From Pseudomonas sp. GM84 (GTDB lineage Bacteria; Pseudomonadota; Gammaproteobacteria; Pseudomonadales; Pseudomonadaceae), in contig NZ_AKJC01000096.1 in assembly GCF_000282535.1 (NCBI RefSeq), forward strand, positions 1-36,026: a stretch of 36,026 nucleotides of DNA, written 5' to 3'. Under the pieces are notes generated by a model that was not told the origin of the DNA, did not search any database, and worked only from the letters and a program-made list of their open reading frames with translations. How positions within the stretch are numbered: position 1 is the stretch's first letter; each line of letters opens with the position of its first letter. This document shows positions 1 through 8,704 of the stretch, piece after piece. The translations under genes and the position numbers were made by a program.

Positions 1-43
1 GCGGACAACCATGGCCTGACAGACCGTGGCACGTTGCAACAAA

Positions 44-86
44 TGTAGGAGCGGATTCATCCGCGATGCGCCGCGCGGGCGGCGCT
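44..86. repeat. Degenerate REP-like palindrome
   Basis: The segment carries TGTAGGAGCGGATTCATCCG followed by a GC-rich, partly self-complementary tail. GCGGAT/ATCCGC forms a short stem. It resembles a diverged Pseudomonas REP element and lies downstream of the minus-strand amidohydrolase gene, where it could help end transcription. Bases 1-43 show no gene. Confidence 0.5.
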
Positions 87-127
87 CGATCTCATGGGCG
101 CCAAAATTTATGTGGCGAGCCCCTCAC

Positions 128-1150
128 CTACCGCCAATCCCCCTTCTGCGAAAAAAACGCCTGCGCGTTCGCCTCAAGGCTCTCCAGGTGATACCCCCCC
201 TCCTGCACGATCACACACGGCATGCGCAACGCCCGAATCCGCTCTCCCAACGTCGCAAACCCTTCGGTCGTCACCGCCACCTTGCTCTGCGGGTCCAACT
301 CGTAGATATCGAACCCCAGCGACAGCACCAGCACCTCGGCGCCAAAGTCCTTCACAGCATCCAGCGCAATCTCCAGCTGCCCCATGAAATCCGCCTCGCT
401 GGCCCCATGGGCCATCGGCAGGTTGAGGTTGTACCCCTCCCCCGCACCACTGCCGCGCTCATCCTCGAACCCGGCCACACCCGGATAGAAATTGGTCGGA
501 TCGCCATGGGTAGACACATACAGCACATCATTGCGTTCGTAGAAGATCTCCTGGATCCCCTGCCCATGGTGCATGTCGGTATCGAGGATCGCCACGCGGC
601 TGTAGCGGCTGCGCAGGGCCTGGGCAGCGACGGCGGCATTGTTCACGTAGCAGAACCCACCGGCCGCATCGAACCGCGCATGGTGCCCCGGTGGCCGGCA
701 CAGGGCGTATGCCGCCGGCTCACCATCGAGAATCGCCTTGGCCGCAGCCACCGCGCTCTGCGCCGACCAGTAGGCCGAGCGCCAGGTGTGCTCGCCCACC
801 GGGCAGCTGCCATCGGCCAGGTAACGAGCGGCTTGGGCGAGAATGCCGCGCAGGGCATTGGGCTCCCGCACGAAGATGTTCGACATCACTTCATCGCCCC
901 AGTCCTCGGGCACTTCCTTCCAGCGTGCGTGCGCTTCTTCGAGGAAGGCCAGGTACGCGTCGCCGTGCACGGCCTTGAGCGGGGCCAGGCCGGCGTCGTC
1001 GGGCTGGCGAATGTCGAAGCCAAGGTCCTTGGTCGCCTGCAACAGGCGCTGGGCGCGCTCGGGGACTTCCTGCGGGGTGCGCATGGCGCCGCGCGAGTAG
1101 TAGCTGCGAGGGTGGTGCAACAGCTGTTCGGGGTGGAAGTAGCAACGCAT
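128..1150 (-). CDS. Histone deacetylase family / acetylpolyamine amidohydrolase-like protein
   Basis: This 340-residue protein belongs to the arginase/deacetylase fold family that includes bacterial acetylpolyamine amidohydrolases (AphA/AphB), zinc enzymes that remove acetyl or acyl groups from amines. The active-site signature is complete: the His-His dyad is at 156-157 (RPPGHHA), zinc ligands are Asp192 and His194 (TDMHHGQG) and Asp281 (LGFD), and the transition-state tyrosine is Tyr320 (EGGY). Length and residue spacing match AphA-type enzymes. It has no signal peptide, so it is probably cytoplasmic. Its start shares one base with the stop of the M20 hydrolase (TGATG), which points to translational coupling. 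With the MHS carrier upstream, a catabolic role on an acylated amine or amide is likely, not chromatin-like deacetylation. The exact substrate cannot be read from sequence. Confidence 0.9.
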   Translation of the reverse strand: MRCYFHPEQLLHHPRSYYSRGAMRTPQEVPERAQRLLQATKDLGFDIRQPDDAGLAPLKAVHGDAYLAFLEEAHARWKEVPEDWGDEVMSNIFVREPNALRGILAQAARYLADGSCPVGEHTWRSAYWSAQSAVAAAKAILDGEPAAYALCRPPGHHARFDAAGGFCYVNNAAVAAQALRSRYSRVAILDTDMHHGQGIQEIFYERNDVLYVSTHGDPTNFYPGVAGFEDERGSGAGEGYNLNLPMAHGASEADFMGQLEIALDAVKDFGAEVLVLSLGFDIYELDPQSKVAVTTEGFATLGERIRALRMPCVIVQEGGYHLESLEANAQAFFSQKGDWR

Positions 1151-2391
1151 CAGACTTCTCCTTGTTCTGTATGGCCAGCGCGGGCCAGCACGGCATTGAG
1201 CAATACATCGACACCCTGGCGGGCGTCCTCGGGCAGCACGTCTTCGGCCTCGTTGTGGCTCAGGCCACCGACGCAGGGGATGAACACCATGGCCGTCGGG
1301 CAGTAGCGTGCCAGCAGGATAGCGTCATGGCCGGCGCCGCTGACGATCGCCTGCTGGGCATAGCCCAGGCCGTCCACCGCCTGCTGCACGGCCGCCACGC
1401 ACTCGGCATCGAATGGCGTCGCCGGGCTGACCCAGTGGCGCTCGATGCGCACCTGCAGACCGCGCTGCGCGGCGATGGCCTGCAGCTGCTGGCCAAGGTC
1501 GCGCTCCATGGCCTCGATCGCCTCGTCACGGTGGTGGCGCAGGTCGACCGTGAAACGCAGCGCACCGGGGATGGTGTTGCGCGAAGACTTGGCGATCGAC
1601 AGCTCGCCCACGGTGGTCAAGCCTTGCGGGGCGAAATCGGCGGCCAGCTGCTCGACCGCCTGGATCATCCGCGCGGCGCCATACAAAGCATCCTTGCGCA
1701 GCGGCATTGGCGTGGTACCGGCGTGGGCGGCCATGCCTTCGACAGTCACGTCCAGCCAGCGGATGGCCTGGCCACCCGTGACCACGCCGATGGCCTTGGC
1801 GTTGTCTTCGAGAATCGGGCCTTGCTCGATGTGCGCCTCGAAGTAGGCATCGACCTTGCCGCCCAGTGGGCGCTGGCCGGCGTAGCCGGTGCGCTGCAGT
1901 TCATCGGCGACGCTGATGCCGTCGGCATCGCGGATGGCCAGGGCCTGCTCCAGCGCGAGGGTGCCGGTGAACACCGCCGAGCCGAACATGGCCGGGGTGA
2001 AGCGGGCGCCCTCCTCGTTGGTCCACACCGCGATTTCCAGGGGTTTGCGGGTCTGGATGTTCAAGTCGTTCAGGCGACGTACCACTTCCAGGCCCGCCAG
2101 CACACCGTAGACACCATCGAAACGGCCGCCCTCGGGCTGGGTGTCGAGGTGGCTGCCCATCATCACCGGGGCTGCATCGGCGTCGGTGCCGGGGCGGCGG
2201 GCGAACAGGTTGCCGATGGCATCCACCGAAAGGCTCAGGCCCGCCTCGCGGCACCAGTGGCTGAACAGTTCGCGGCCAGCCTTGTCCTCGTCGCTCAGGG
2301 CCAGGCGGCAGCTGCCGCCGCGGGCGGTGGCGCCGACTTCGGCCATGGCCATCAGGCTCGCCCACAGGCGTTCGCCATTGCTTTTCAACAT
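1150..2391 (-). CDS. M20-family Zn amidohydrolase (hydantoinase/carbamoylase type)
   Basis: This 413-residue enzyme is related to N-carbamoyl-L-amino-acid hydrolase, allantoate amidohydrolase and beta-ureidopropionase, which split carbamoyl or ureido groups using two metal ions. Visible motifs are GSHLDTQPEGGRFDGVYG (metal His and Asp), NEEGARF (Glu), AHIEQG (His) and the C-terminal SHNEAE His. The dimerisation domain lies in the middle. The reading frame is open well upstream, but the ATG at 2391 is chosen because GAGGAG lies 8 bases before it and the protein then begins like its relatives (MLKSNGERLW). It sits 29 bases after the transporter and overlaps the deacetylase-like gene by one base. 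Which ureido compound it uses is unknown; allantoate is one option, but no other purine-degradation gene is adjacent. Confidence 0.9.
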   Translation of the reverse strand: MLKSNGERLWASLMAMAEVGATARGGSCRLALSDEDKAGRELFSHWCREAGLSLSVDAIGNLFARRPGTDADAAPVMMGSHLDTQPEGGRFDGVYGVLAGLEVVRRLNDLNIQTRKPLEIAVWTNEEGARFTPAMFGSAVFTGTLALEQALAIRDADGISVADELQRTGYAGQRPLGGKVDAYFEAHIEQGPILEDNAKAIGVVTGGQAIRWLDVTVEGMAAHAGTTPMPLRKDALYGAARMIQAVEQLAADFAPQGLTTVGELSIAKSSRNTIPGALRFTVDLRHHRDEAIEAMERDLGQQLQAIAAQRGLQVRIERHWVSPATPFDAECVAAVQQAVDGLGYAQQAIVSGAGHDAILLARYCPTAMVFIPCVGGLSHNEAEDVLPEDARQGVDVLLNAVLARAGHTEQGEV

Positions 2392-2420
2392 GGGGGTAAC
2401 TCCTCGCAAAAACGGATGAT

Positions 2421-3725
2421 TCAGGCCAGTTCCAGACGCTGGCTGCGGGCGTACTGGCGCGCCAGGGCCAGCACGCAGACCAGGGAAATGCTGGCGATCA
2501 GGGTGTAGAACAGCGCCATCGGCCACCATTGCCCGGTGAAGCTGTGGGCCAGCCAGGTGCCGATCAACGGGGTCAGGCCACCGGCGATGGCGCCGCAGAC
2601 CTGGTAGGCCATGGAAATCGCGGTATAGCGCACGCGGGTCTCGAACATGCCGCTGACGTAGCCGGCGATCACGGCGTAGAACGAGGCCATGCAGGCCGCC
2701 GCCAGGGCGATGCCGAGCACGATCAGCGGGCCTTCGCCGGAGCTGACCAGCACGAACATCGGGTATGGGGAGGCCATCGCCAACAGCGCGACCAGGGCCA
2801 GGAAGCGGGTGGCACCGAGCTTTTCCGACAGCCAGGCGGCCAGCGGCTGGACACAGAACTGGATGATCGCCACGAAGAACAGGCATTCGAGGATCAGCGA
2901 GCGCTCAAGGTGCAACTGCTGGGTGGTGTAGCTGATCATGAAGGTATTGGTGAAATAGACCCCGGCGATACCCAGGGTATTGGCGCCGATGCACAGCAGC
3001 AGTGGCCGCCAGGCCGTACGCAGCACTTCCAGCACCGGCGCCTGCTCCTTGCGCTTGGCCTTTTCCGCCTGCTCGCGGCTGGCCAGGAACTCGGGCGACT
3101 CATTGACCCCCAGGCGGATCGCCAGGCCCACCAGCAGTAACAGCGCGCTGGCCAGGAACGGCACGCGCCAGCCCCAGCTCATCAGGTCTTCCTCGGGCAG
3201 GCGGGTGACGGCGCCAAAGGCCAGCAGCGAGAGAATCAGACCTGCCGGGCTGCCCAACTGGGCGAACGAGGCAAAGAAGTTGCGGCGCCCCTTGGGCGCA
3301 TGCTCACCGGCCATCAACACCGCCCCGCCCCACTCGCCGCCCACGGCAATGCCCTGGACCACGCGCAGGATGATCAGCAACACCGGCGCGGCGGCGCCAA
3401 TCTGCGCGTAGGTCGGCAGCAGGCCGATGCACACGGTGACGATGCCCATCATCAGCAGGGTGATGACCAGCGACTTCTTGCGGCCGATGCGGTCGCCCAC
3501 ATGGCCGAACACGATGCCCCCCAGGGGCCGGGCGAAGAAGCCCACGGCGAAGGTGCCGAAGGCGGCCATGGTGCTGAACAGGCTGTCGTCGGAGGGGAAG
3601 AACAAGGCGCCGAACACCAGGGCGGCGGCGGTGGCGTAGATGTAGAAGTCGTACCACTCGATCATGGTACCGATGAACGCGGCGGCGGCGGCACGGCGCG
3701 GCTGGGGCGAAGCGATGGGCTTCAT
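2421..3725 (-). CDS. MFS transporter, metabolite:H+ symporter (MHS) family
   Basis: This 434-residue inner-membrane protein has about 12 hydrophobic segments and the MHS/ShiA/KgtP-type signature: an N-terminal MIEWYDFYIYA segment, RPLGGIVFGHVGDRIGRKK as the loop 2-3 MFS motif, and RVVQGIAVGGEWGG in helix 4. Members import organic acids, betaines or amino-acid derivatives with protons. The start is supported by AAAGGAG 5 bases before ATG. It is the first gene of an operon with the M20 hydrolase and the deacetylase-like protein, so it probably imports their substrate. A divergent LysR gene lies 154 bases upstream. Confidence 0.92.
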   Translation of the reverse strand: MKPIASPQPRRAAAAAFIGTMIEWYDFYIYATAAALVFGALFFPSDDSLFSTMAAFGTFAVGFFARPLGGIVFGHVGDRIGRKKSLVITLLMMGIVTVCIGLLPTYAQIGAAAPVLLIILRVVQGIAVGGEWGGAVLMAGEHAPKGRRNFFASFAQLGSPAGLILSLLAFGAVTRLPEEDLMSWGWRVPFLASALLLLVGLAIRLGVNESPEFLASREQAEKAKRKEQAPVLEVLRTAWRPLLLCIGANTLGIAGVYFTNTFMISYTTQQLHLERSLILECLFFVAIIQFCVQPLAAWLSEKLGATRFLALVALLAMASPYPMFVLVSSGEGPLIVLGIALAAACMASFYAVIAGYVSGMFETRVRYTAISMAYQVCGAIAGGLTPLIGTWLAHSFTGQWWPMALFYTLIASISLVCVLALARQYARSQRLELA

Positions 3726-3799
3726 GGGGGCTCCTTTGCTTGTTTTTTTGGCAGGAGTTACGGGGTCACGGTGGCGCTCTGGCGGCGCTCTGACCGAGA

Positions 3800-3828
3800 T
3801 TTATCGTTCCGGGGCTATGATTAGTCAA
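3800..3828 (-). promoter_or_regulatory. Candidate sigma-70 promoter of the MHS/M20/deacetylase operon
   Basis: On the minus strand, TTGACT (3823-3828) and GATAAA (3800-3805) are separated by exactly 17 bases and lie about 75 bases before the transporter start. The adjoining AT-rich stretch (about 3820-3855) in a GC-rich background is the natural place for LysR binding and for the regulator's own promoter. Confidence 0.55.
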
Positions 3829-3879
3829 TTTTCTATTTATTATTCCAACTATTAACCCTGCTTATCATCGAGCTTGATC

Positions 3880-4788
3880 ATGTCCGACCGCCTGCTCAAC
3901 GACCGCCTCGACTGGAACCTGCTGCGCACTTTCAGGGTGATCGGCCAGGAGCTGTCCATCAGCCGCGCCGCCGCGCGCCTGCACCTGACCCAGCCGGCGG
4001 TGAGCCAGGCGCTCAAACGTCTGGAAGACCAGCTCGGCCGCCAGCTGATTGCCCGGCGCGGGCCACGCTTCGTGCTCACCGACATGGGCGAGCAACTCTT
4101 CCAGCTGGCCGGCGAGGTGTACGGGCAGATGTCGCAGATCGGCGGCCTGCTGGAGCAACCGGCGGATGAGCTGGTGGGCAAGGTGCGCCTGCTGATGATC
4201 AGCCGCATCGTCAGCGAGCGTTTCGACGATTATCTCGCTGATTTTCACCGCCAGCACCCGCGGGTGGATGTGGAGATCGACGTGATGCGCAGCTCCGACA
4301 TCGTCGCGGCGCTGCAGGAAAAAACCGCCACGGCGGGCCTGAGCCTCAACCGCCGACCGCAGCCCCGGCTTGAGCAACGCCTGTTCCTGCGCCAGCGCTA
4401 TGCCTTTTTCTGCGGCAAGCACCATGCGCTGTTCGGCCAGGCGCAGGGCGACCTGCAGCGGGAAAACTTCGTCAGTTTCACCAGCGATCAGATCGGCGGC
4501 ATGCTCTCGCCGCTGACCATTTTTCGTGACCAGCAGGGGTTTTCCGGGCGGATCGTGGCCTCTTCGCCGAGCCTTGAGGAAGTGCGCCGGCTGGTGATCG
4601 CCGGCTTTGGCATCGGTTGCCTGCCGGAGCATGTGGTGGCGGCAGATGTGGCGGCGGGTTTGCTGTGGAAGCTGCCGCCGCAGGAAGGGATCGCGGACGT
4701 GGACATTCACTTGCTGTGGAACCGGGAGCAGCGTTTGAGCCGGGCTGAAGAGGTGTTCATCGAAGCGTTGCAAGCCAGCCTCGACTAA
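3880..4788 (+). CDS. LysR-type transcriptional regulator
   Basis: This 302-residue regulator has an N-terminal winged HTH (about residues 11-70; NLLRTFRVIGQELSISRAAA followed by LTQPAVSQALKRLEDQLG) and a periplasmic-binding-protein-like effector domain (about 95-300). LysR proteins usually activate a divergent operon when they bind the pathway substrate or an intermediate, and this gene is divergent from the transporter/hydrolase operon. The ATG at 3880 is preferred over an in-frame TTG two codons earlier; neither has a strong ribosome binding site. It is probably the local regulator of the MHS-M20-deacetylase operon, which is inference from position. Confidence 0.93.
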   Translation: MSDRLLNDRLDWNLLRTFRVIGQELSISRAAARLHLTQPAVSQALKRLEDQLGRQLIARRGPRFVLTDMGEQLFQLAGEVYGQMSQIGGLLEQPADELVGKVRLLMISRIVSERFDDYLADFHRQHPRVDVEIDVMRSSDIVAALQEKTATAGLSLNRRPQPRLEQRLFLRQRYAFFCGKHHALFGQAQGDLQRENFVSFTSDQIGGMLSPLTIFRDQQGFSGRIVASSPSLEEVRRLVIAGFGIGCLPEHVVAADVAAGLLWKLPPQEGIADVDIHLLWNREQRLSRAEEVFIEALQASLD

Positions 4789-4823
4789 GGGGGACGCTCA
4801 CGAAGCGCCGGCTTGGCTAAAAC

Positions 4824-4852
4824 TTGGATCCCATTCGTTGAGCGGGTATGCT
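4824..4852 (+). promoter_or_regulatory. Candidate promoter of the small HTH regulator
   Basis: TTGGAT (4824-4829) and TATGCT (4847-4852), 17 bases apart, each match 4 of 6 consensus sigma-70 positions and precede the GTG-start regulator at 4918. The following leader contains a short imperfect stem (CCTTGCGCC.../GGCGCTCAAGG) that overlaps the AAGGAAGAG ribosome binding site at 4905-4913, so it could limit translation. Confidence 0.35.
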
Positions 4853-4917
4853 ACGCGCAATAGCTAAACGCCATTACTCCGGGCGCTCCTTGCGCCTGGC
4901 GCTCAAGGAAGAGACTC

Positions 4918-5460
4918 GTGCCTAGCCACCCTACCCGCCACACCATCGCCCGCCAATGGCAGTTGCTCAAACTGCTCCCCGACCGGCACCCAGGCAAGAG
5001 CGCTGCACAGCTGCAAGCCGCGCTGGCCAAGGCTGGCCACAAGACCAGCAAGCGCACGGTCGAGCGCGACCTCAATGAGCTGGCCACGCTGTTTGCGGTG
5101 CACTGCAACAGCAAGGGGATGCCCTATGGCTGGTATTGGCAGCCGGGCCTGGACCCAAGCCAGCTGGAGCAGCTGCAGCCGGATGTACTCTCACCCACGG
5201 CGCAGATCGAACTGCGCGCCTGGGTGGACGACGGCCTGGCACGGCGGCTTGAAGATCAGCCGCTGTCCGAGGACATGCGCCTGTCGCCGCAGGAAACCGG
5301 GGGGGCGAAACTCGATGCCACCGTCCATGACAGTCGCGCGCTGATGGGCTGGCTGCTGTCGCAGGCGGGTTCCATCTGTGTGCAGTCGCCGCAGGCATTG
5401 CGCATGGCCATGGTCGAGCAGCTGCGCCAGAGCCTGGCCTTGCACGATGGGGGTAGCTGA
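4918..5460 (+). CDS. Short HTH regulator of the YafY/WYL type lacking the WYL core
   Basis: This 180-residue protein starts at GTG with AAGGA 8 bases upstream. Residues 8-60 form an HTH typical of WYL-family regulators (RHTIARQWQLLKLLP ... SKRTVERDLNELATLF) and residues 63-76 (CNSKGMPYGWYW) match the stretch that normally leads into the effector part. Residues 96-175 (IELRAWVDDGLARRL ... DSRALMGWLLSQAGSICV ... LRMAMVEQLRQSL) resemble the C-terminal WCX extension. The central WYL domain, about 100 residues in usual 300-residue members, appears to be missing, with the frame intact. It may be a functional minimal DNA-binding protein or the result of an old in-frame deletion. A convergent membrane-protein gene follows across a REP pair. 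Confidence 0.75.
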   Translation: MPSHPTRHTIARQWQLLKLLPDRHPGKSAAQLQAALAKAGHKTSKRTVERDLNELATLFAVHCNSKGMPYGWYWQPGLDPSQLEQLQPDVLSPTAQIELRAWVDDGLARRLEDQPLSEDMRLSPQETGGAKLDATVHDSRALMGWLLSQAGSICVQSPQALRMAMVEQLRQSLALHDGGS

Positions 5461-5523
5461 CAGTTCGCTAGTGAGCCTGTGGGGCAACTGGCCTACTCGG
5501 AATGTTGAAGCTGACGCGGTCCT

Positions 5524-5620
5524 TGTGGGAGCGGGCTTGTCCCGCGAAAGGGCCGGCCCAGGCAATAGTGGTGTATGGCCAGGGCTTTGCCCTGGTTCGC
5601 GGGACAAGCCCGCTCCCACA
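5524..5620. repeat. Inverted pair of REP elements (BIME-like)
   Basis: Two copies of the 25-base Pseudomonas REP (GTGGGAGCGGGCTTG...) lie at 5524-5548 and, inverted, at 5596-5620. Between them is a small CAGGGCTTTGCCCTG hairpin. The pair fills a convergent gene junction and can form a large cruciform or hairpin, consistent with bidirectional termination or mRNA stabilisation. Confidence 0.9.
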
Positions 5621-5647
5621 GAAATCACGCTGGATTCTGGTAGCGGC

Positions 5648-6382
5648 TCAGGACGGCAAGCTCGGCATGCGTCGCCGCGCCAGGCAGGCATAGCCCAGGC
5701 CCAGCACAGCCAGCACCAGCACGCCCAACAGCGCCACCAACTCACCGCTGTAGCGCGCCACCAGCGCCGGGAAGCCGGCAAATTCGCGGTAGACCCGCAC
5801 ATCCGCTGCCCCGTCGGCGTGGCTGATGCTGATACCGCCCTGGCGGATCTGCGAATAGTCGGCATCGAAATAGACCCAGACCTTGCACACCCCGCCAGGG
5901 TCGATGCTGGCGATCTCCACCAAAGGCGTCGAGGCCTCGTACAAGGTGTCGTTGCCTGCCGCGTCGCGTACCTGCACCAGGCCTTTGGCCGGCAGGTGAA
6001 TCCTGACCTCGCGTACGGCCTTGTCGCCGGTGTTGCGCAGGTCGATGAGCAAGCCGGTGCGGTGGTCCACCAGCCCCGCCTCGAACGGCTTGGCGAACAA
6101 CTGGGCGTAGGGCGCCTGGGCCAGCTCCACCAGCCTGTCGACCTGGTCCTGGCTCAAGGCCCCTTGGCCGATGCGGCTGATGCGGGGCTGCAGCTGTTCG
6201 TACTTGAGCTGATCGTTGGCCCTGCTGATGCGCTCGCTGAATTGGCTCGGGTAGGTCAGGTAGGCGTAAGTCAGCGACGCATCCAGCCGAGCGGTGTCCT
6301 TGAACACCAGATAGACCAGCAGCATGGCGACCAGGCCCAGCAGCGTGGCCACAAGGCGTTTCCCGACGTTGTCCCGACTCAA
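5648..6382 (-). CDS. Unrecognised membrane protein with two transmembrane helices
   Basis: I do not recognise a family. The 244-residue protein has one hydrophobic helix near the N-terminus (VATLLGLVAMLLVYLVF) and one at the C-terminus (ELVALLGVLVLAVLGLGYACL) followed by an Arg-rich tail (ARRR). About 190 residues lie between them, including a beta-rich stretch (GLLIDLRNTGDKAVREVRIH ... VCKVWVYFDADYSQIR) that resembles an immunoglobulin-like fold. The start is taken as TTG at 6382 because AGAAGGA (6392-6398) lies 9 bases upstream; the frame stays open to another TTG at 6457 with no ribosome binding site. It follows the TauE permease gene by 79 bases on the same strand and may be co-transcribed. 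Confidence 0.7.
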   Translation of the reverse strand: MSRDNVGKRLVATLLGLVAMLLVYLVFKDTARLDASLTYAYLTYPSQFSERISRANDQLKYEQLQPRISRIGQGALSQDQVDRLVELAQAPYAQLFAKPFEAGLVDHRTGLLIDLRNTGDKAVREVRIHLPAKGLVQVRDAAGNDTLYEASTPLVEIASIDPGGVCKVWVYFDADYSQIRQGGISISHADGAADVRVYREFAGFPALVARYSGELVALLGVLVLAVLGLGYACLARRRMPSLPS

Positions 6383-6461
6383 CGGTGCGATTCCTTCTGT
6401 AGCGCCTGGTAAGTGTGCAGCGGTCCAAAGGTTGCCAAGTTCAACGCCCCTAGGCAAGCGT

Positions 6462-7205
6462 TCAGCGTCCCAGCAACTGGGGCAACGAGGCCATCAGCAT
6501 GGCCACACCCGACAAGGTCAGCAGCCCCAGCACCACCCGGCGAAACGCCTGCTCGCTGATCCCCAGGTATACCCGCGTGCCAAGCAGCGCCGGCAAGGCC
6601 ATGGCCAGCAGCACGACGCCGAAGGAGGGCAGCATGTCGCGGGTGACCACACCGGTGCCCAGGTAGGTGAGCAGGGTCACCAGCAGCATCGACAGGTTGA
6701 AGTTCTGGATCACCGCGCGCTGGGTATCACGCTCGAAACCACGCAAGGTACACCACAGTGTAGGCACTGTCCCGGTAAAACCGCCGATGCCGCCCAGGGC
6801 ACCGCCCAGCATACCCACCGCACCATCGGCCAGGCGGTTGCCCGGCAGCCGTGGCAGGCGCGGTGCCAGCAGCATCAGCGGGCACCACAGCACCAGCAAG
6901 GTGCCGAACACGGCCTTGAACCAGAGCATGTTCAGGTAGGGCAACACCCACACTCCCAGCGGGATGCCTGCCAGGCCGCCGAGCACGAAGGGCCACAGCA
7001 GTGGCCAGCTGAAGCCGCGGCGCACGCTGAATACGGCGATGAGCTGGCCGGCGAGGCTGCCGAACACGGTCAGCGAGGCCGCCAGCCGTGGCTCCAGGCC
7101 CCAGGCCCAGAACGACATGGCGACCATGCCAAAGGCAAAACCGGAAAGGCCCTGGACGAATCCGGCGACGATGGCGCCAACGGCGATGAGGTAGAGCGAG
7201 TCCAT
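6462..7205 (-). CDS. TauE/SafE family permease
   Basis: This 247-residue inner-membrane protein has about eight hydrophobic segments and the duplicated family pattern: VGAIVAGFVQGLSGFAFGMV at the start and MLGGALGGIGGFTGTVPTLW in the middle. The family is linked to export or uptake of sulfite, sulfoacetate and other organosulfur anions, but many members have no known substrate. The start ATG at 7205 has only a weak ribosome binding site. No sulfur-metabolism gene is adjacent, so the transported compound cannot be inferred. Confidence 0.88.
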   Translation of the reverse strand: MDSLYLIAVGAIVAGFVQGLSGFAFGMVAMSFWAWGLEPRLAASLTVFGSLAGQLIAVFSVRRGFSWPLLWPFVLGGLAGIPLGVWVLPYLNMLWFKAVFGTLLVLWCPLMLLAPRLPRLPGNRLADGAVGMLGGALGGIGGFTGTVPTLWCTLRGFERDTQRAVIQNFNLSMLLVTLLTYLGTGVVTRDMLPSFGVVLLAMALPALLGTRVYLGISEQAFRRVVLGLLTLSGVAMLMASLPQLLGR

Positions 7206-7344
7206 AGGTGCTTGTCAGCTTGGCTTGATCGGCGTCATACCATGCCAGAGCTGGGGGCGGATGTCTGCTGAAGCAGGGCCTGCCTTGCCGCTGTCCTGCG
7301 GGAGCAACTGTCTTGCTCAAGTTCCAACAACTGACGACCCCCCT

Positions 7345-7431
7345 TGTGGGAGCGGGCTTGTCCCGCGAACCAGGGCAAAGCCCTGGCCATGCACCGCGGT
7401 GTTTTCTTCGCGGGGCAAGCCCGCTCCCACA
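7345..7431. repeat. Inverted pair of REP elements
   Basis: REP copies at 7345-7369 and, inverted, at 7407-7431 share the GTGGGAGCGGGCTTG core and enclose a CAGGGCAAAGCCCTG hairpin. They lie between the end of codA and the start of the TauE gene, both on the minus strand, and could separate the two transcripts. Confidence 0.9.
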
Positions 7432-7458
7432 AGGATTGCGCCAACCGTTAGATAGGGA

Positions 7459-8700
7459 TTAAGCAAAGCGCTCGATCTGGGCCGGGGTTCGGCGCATCAG
7501 CACCTTGCCGTGGCGCACCGACACCAGCGCATGGCCCTGGCTGCGGACCATTTCGTAGTCATCGGCCGCCGACAACAGCAACAGGTTCGCCGGGCGCCCT
7601 GCCTCGATGCCGTAGCGCTCGCCCAGGTTGAGGGTGCGGGCACTGTTGTCGGTGATCAGATCAAGGCAGCGCTGCAGGTCTTCGTAACCGAGCATGTGGC
7701 AGATGTGCAGGCCGGCTTCGAGAATGCGCAGGATGTTGCCGTTGCCCAGCGGGTACCACGGGTCGACGATCGAGTCCTGGCCGAAGCAGACGTTCATCCC
7801 CGCCCGGTCGATCTCGGCCACGCGGGTCAGGCCGCGGCGTTTCGGGTACGTGTCGAAGCGCCCCTGCAGGTGGATGCTCTCGGTCGGGCACGAGACGAAG
7901 TTGATGCCCGACATCTTCAGCAGGCGGAACAGCTTGGAGCAGTAGGCATTGTCATAGGAGCCCATGGCCGTGGTGTGGCTCGCCGTCACCCGCGCGCCCA
8001 TGCCGCGCACCCGTGCCTCTTCGGCCAGCACTTCGAGGAAACGCGACTGCGGGTCGTCGGTCTCGTCGCAATGCACATCGACCAGGCAACCGGTGCGCTC
8101 GGCCAGCTCCATCAGGAACTTCACCGACGAGACGCCCTGGTCGCGGGTATTTTCAAAATGCGGAATGCCACCCACCACATCGGCGCCCATGGCCACCGCC
8201 TCGGTCATCAGCGCCCGGCCGTTGGCGTAGGACTCGATGCCCTCCTGGGGGAAGGCGACGATCTGCAGGTCGACCAGGTCGCGTACTTCATCGCGCACCT
8301 CGACCATGGCCTTGAGCGCGGTGAGCTTGGGGTCGGTCACGTCGACGTGGGTGCGCACATGCTGGATGCCGTGGTCCACCAGCATGCCGATGGTCTTCTT
8401 GGCGCGGGTCTTGATGTCGTCATGGGTGGTGATGGCCTTGCGCTCGGCCCAGCGCTCGATGCCTTCGAACAGCGTGCCGCTCATGTTCCACTTCGGCTCG
8501 CCCGCCGTGAGGGTCGCATCCAGGTGGATGTGCGGCTCGACGAAGGGCGGCACCACCAGGTTCTGCTGGGCGTCCAGGTCGTCCACCGCGCTGCCGGCGA
8601 CGACGTCGGCCTGGGGCTCGATGGCAGCGATGCGATCGCCTTGCAGTTCGATGCGGAACAGGCCGGCCTTGCCACGCAGGCGTGCATTGATGATGTTCAT
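7459..8700 (-). CDS. codA: Cytosine deaminase
   Basis: This 413-residue amidohydrolase deaminates cytosine to uracil and ammonia in pyrimidine salvage. All metal and catalytic positions of the E. coli-type enzyme are present at a constant shift of four residues: His57 and His59 (EPHIHLDA), His210 and Glu213 (DVHCDET), His242 (SHTTAMG) and Asp309 (FGQDS). AAGGAG lies 7 bases before the ATG at 8700, inside the end of the preceding PucR-type gene, so translation is probably coupled. It is the last gene of the codB - regulator - codA operon. Confidence 0.95.
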   Translation of the reverse strand: MNIINARLRGKAGLFRIELQGDRIAAIEPQADVVAGSAVDDLDAQQNLVVPPFVEPHIHLDATLTAGEPKWNMSGTLFEGIERWAERKAITTHDDIKTRAKKTIGMLVDHGIQHVRTHVDVTDPKLTALKAMVEVRDEVRDLVDLQIVAFPQEGIESYANGRALMTEAVAMGADVVGGIPHFENTRDQGVSSVKFLMELAERTGCLVDVHCDETDDPQSRFLEVLAEEARVRGMGARVTASHTTAMGSYDNAYCSKLFRLLKMSGINFVSCPTESIHLQGRFDTYPKRRGLTRVAEIDRAGMNVCFGQDSIVDPWYPLGNGNILRILEAGLHICHMLGYEDLQRCLDLITDNSARTLNLGERYGIEAGRPANLLLLSAADDYEMVRSQGHALVSVRHGKVLMRRTPAQIERFA

Positions 8701-8704
8701 GGGG

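Noticed and set aside
1162..2508. 448-codon open frame opposite the M20 hydrolase
   Set aside because: Antisense shadow; the minus-strand frame carries the full set of metal-binding motifs.
2392..2886. N-terminal extension of the M20 frame to 2886
   Set aside because: It lies in the transporter coding sequence, and the ATG at 2391 has a proper ribosome binding site.
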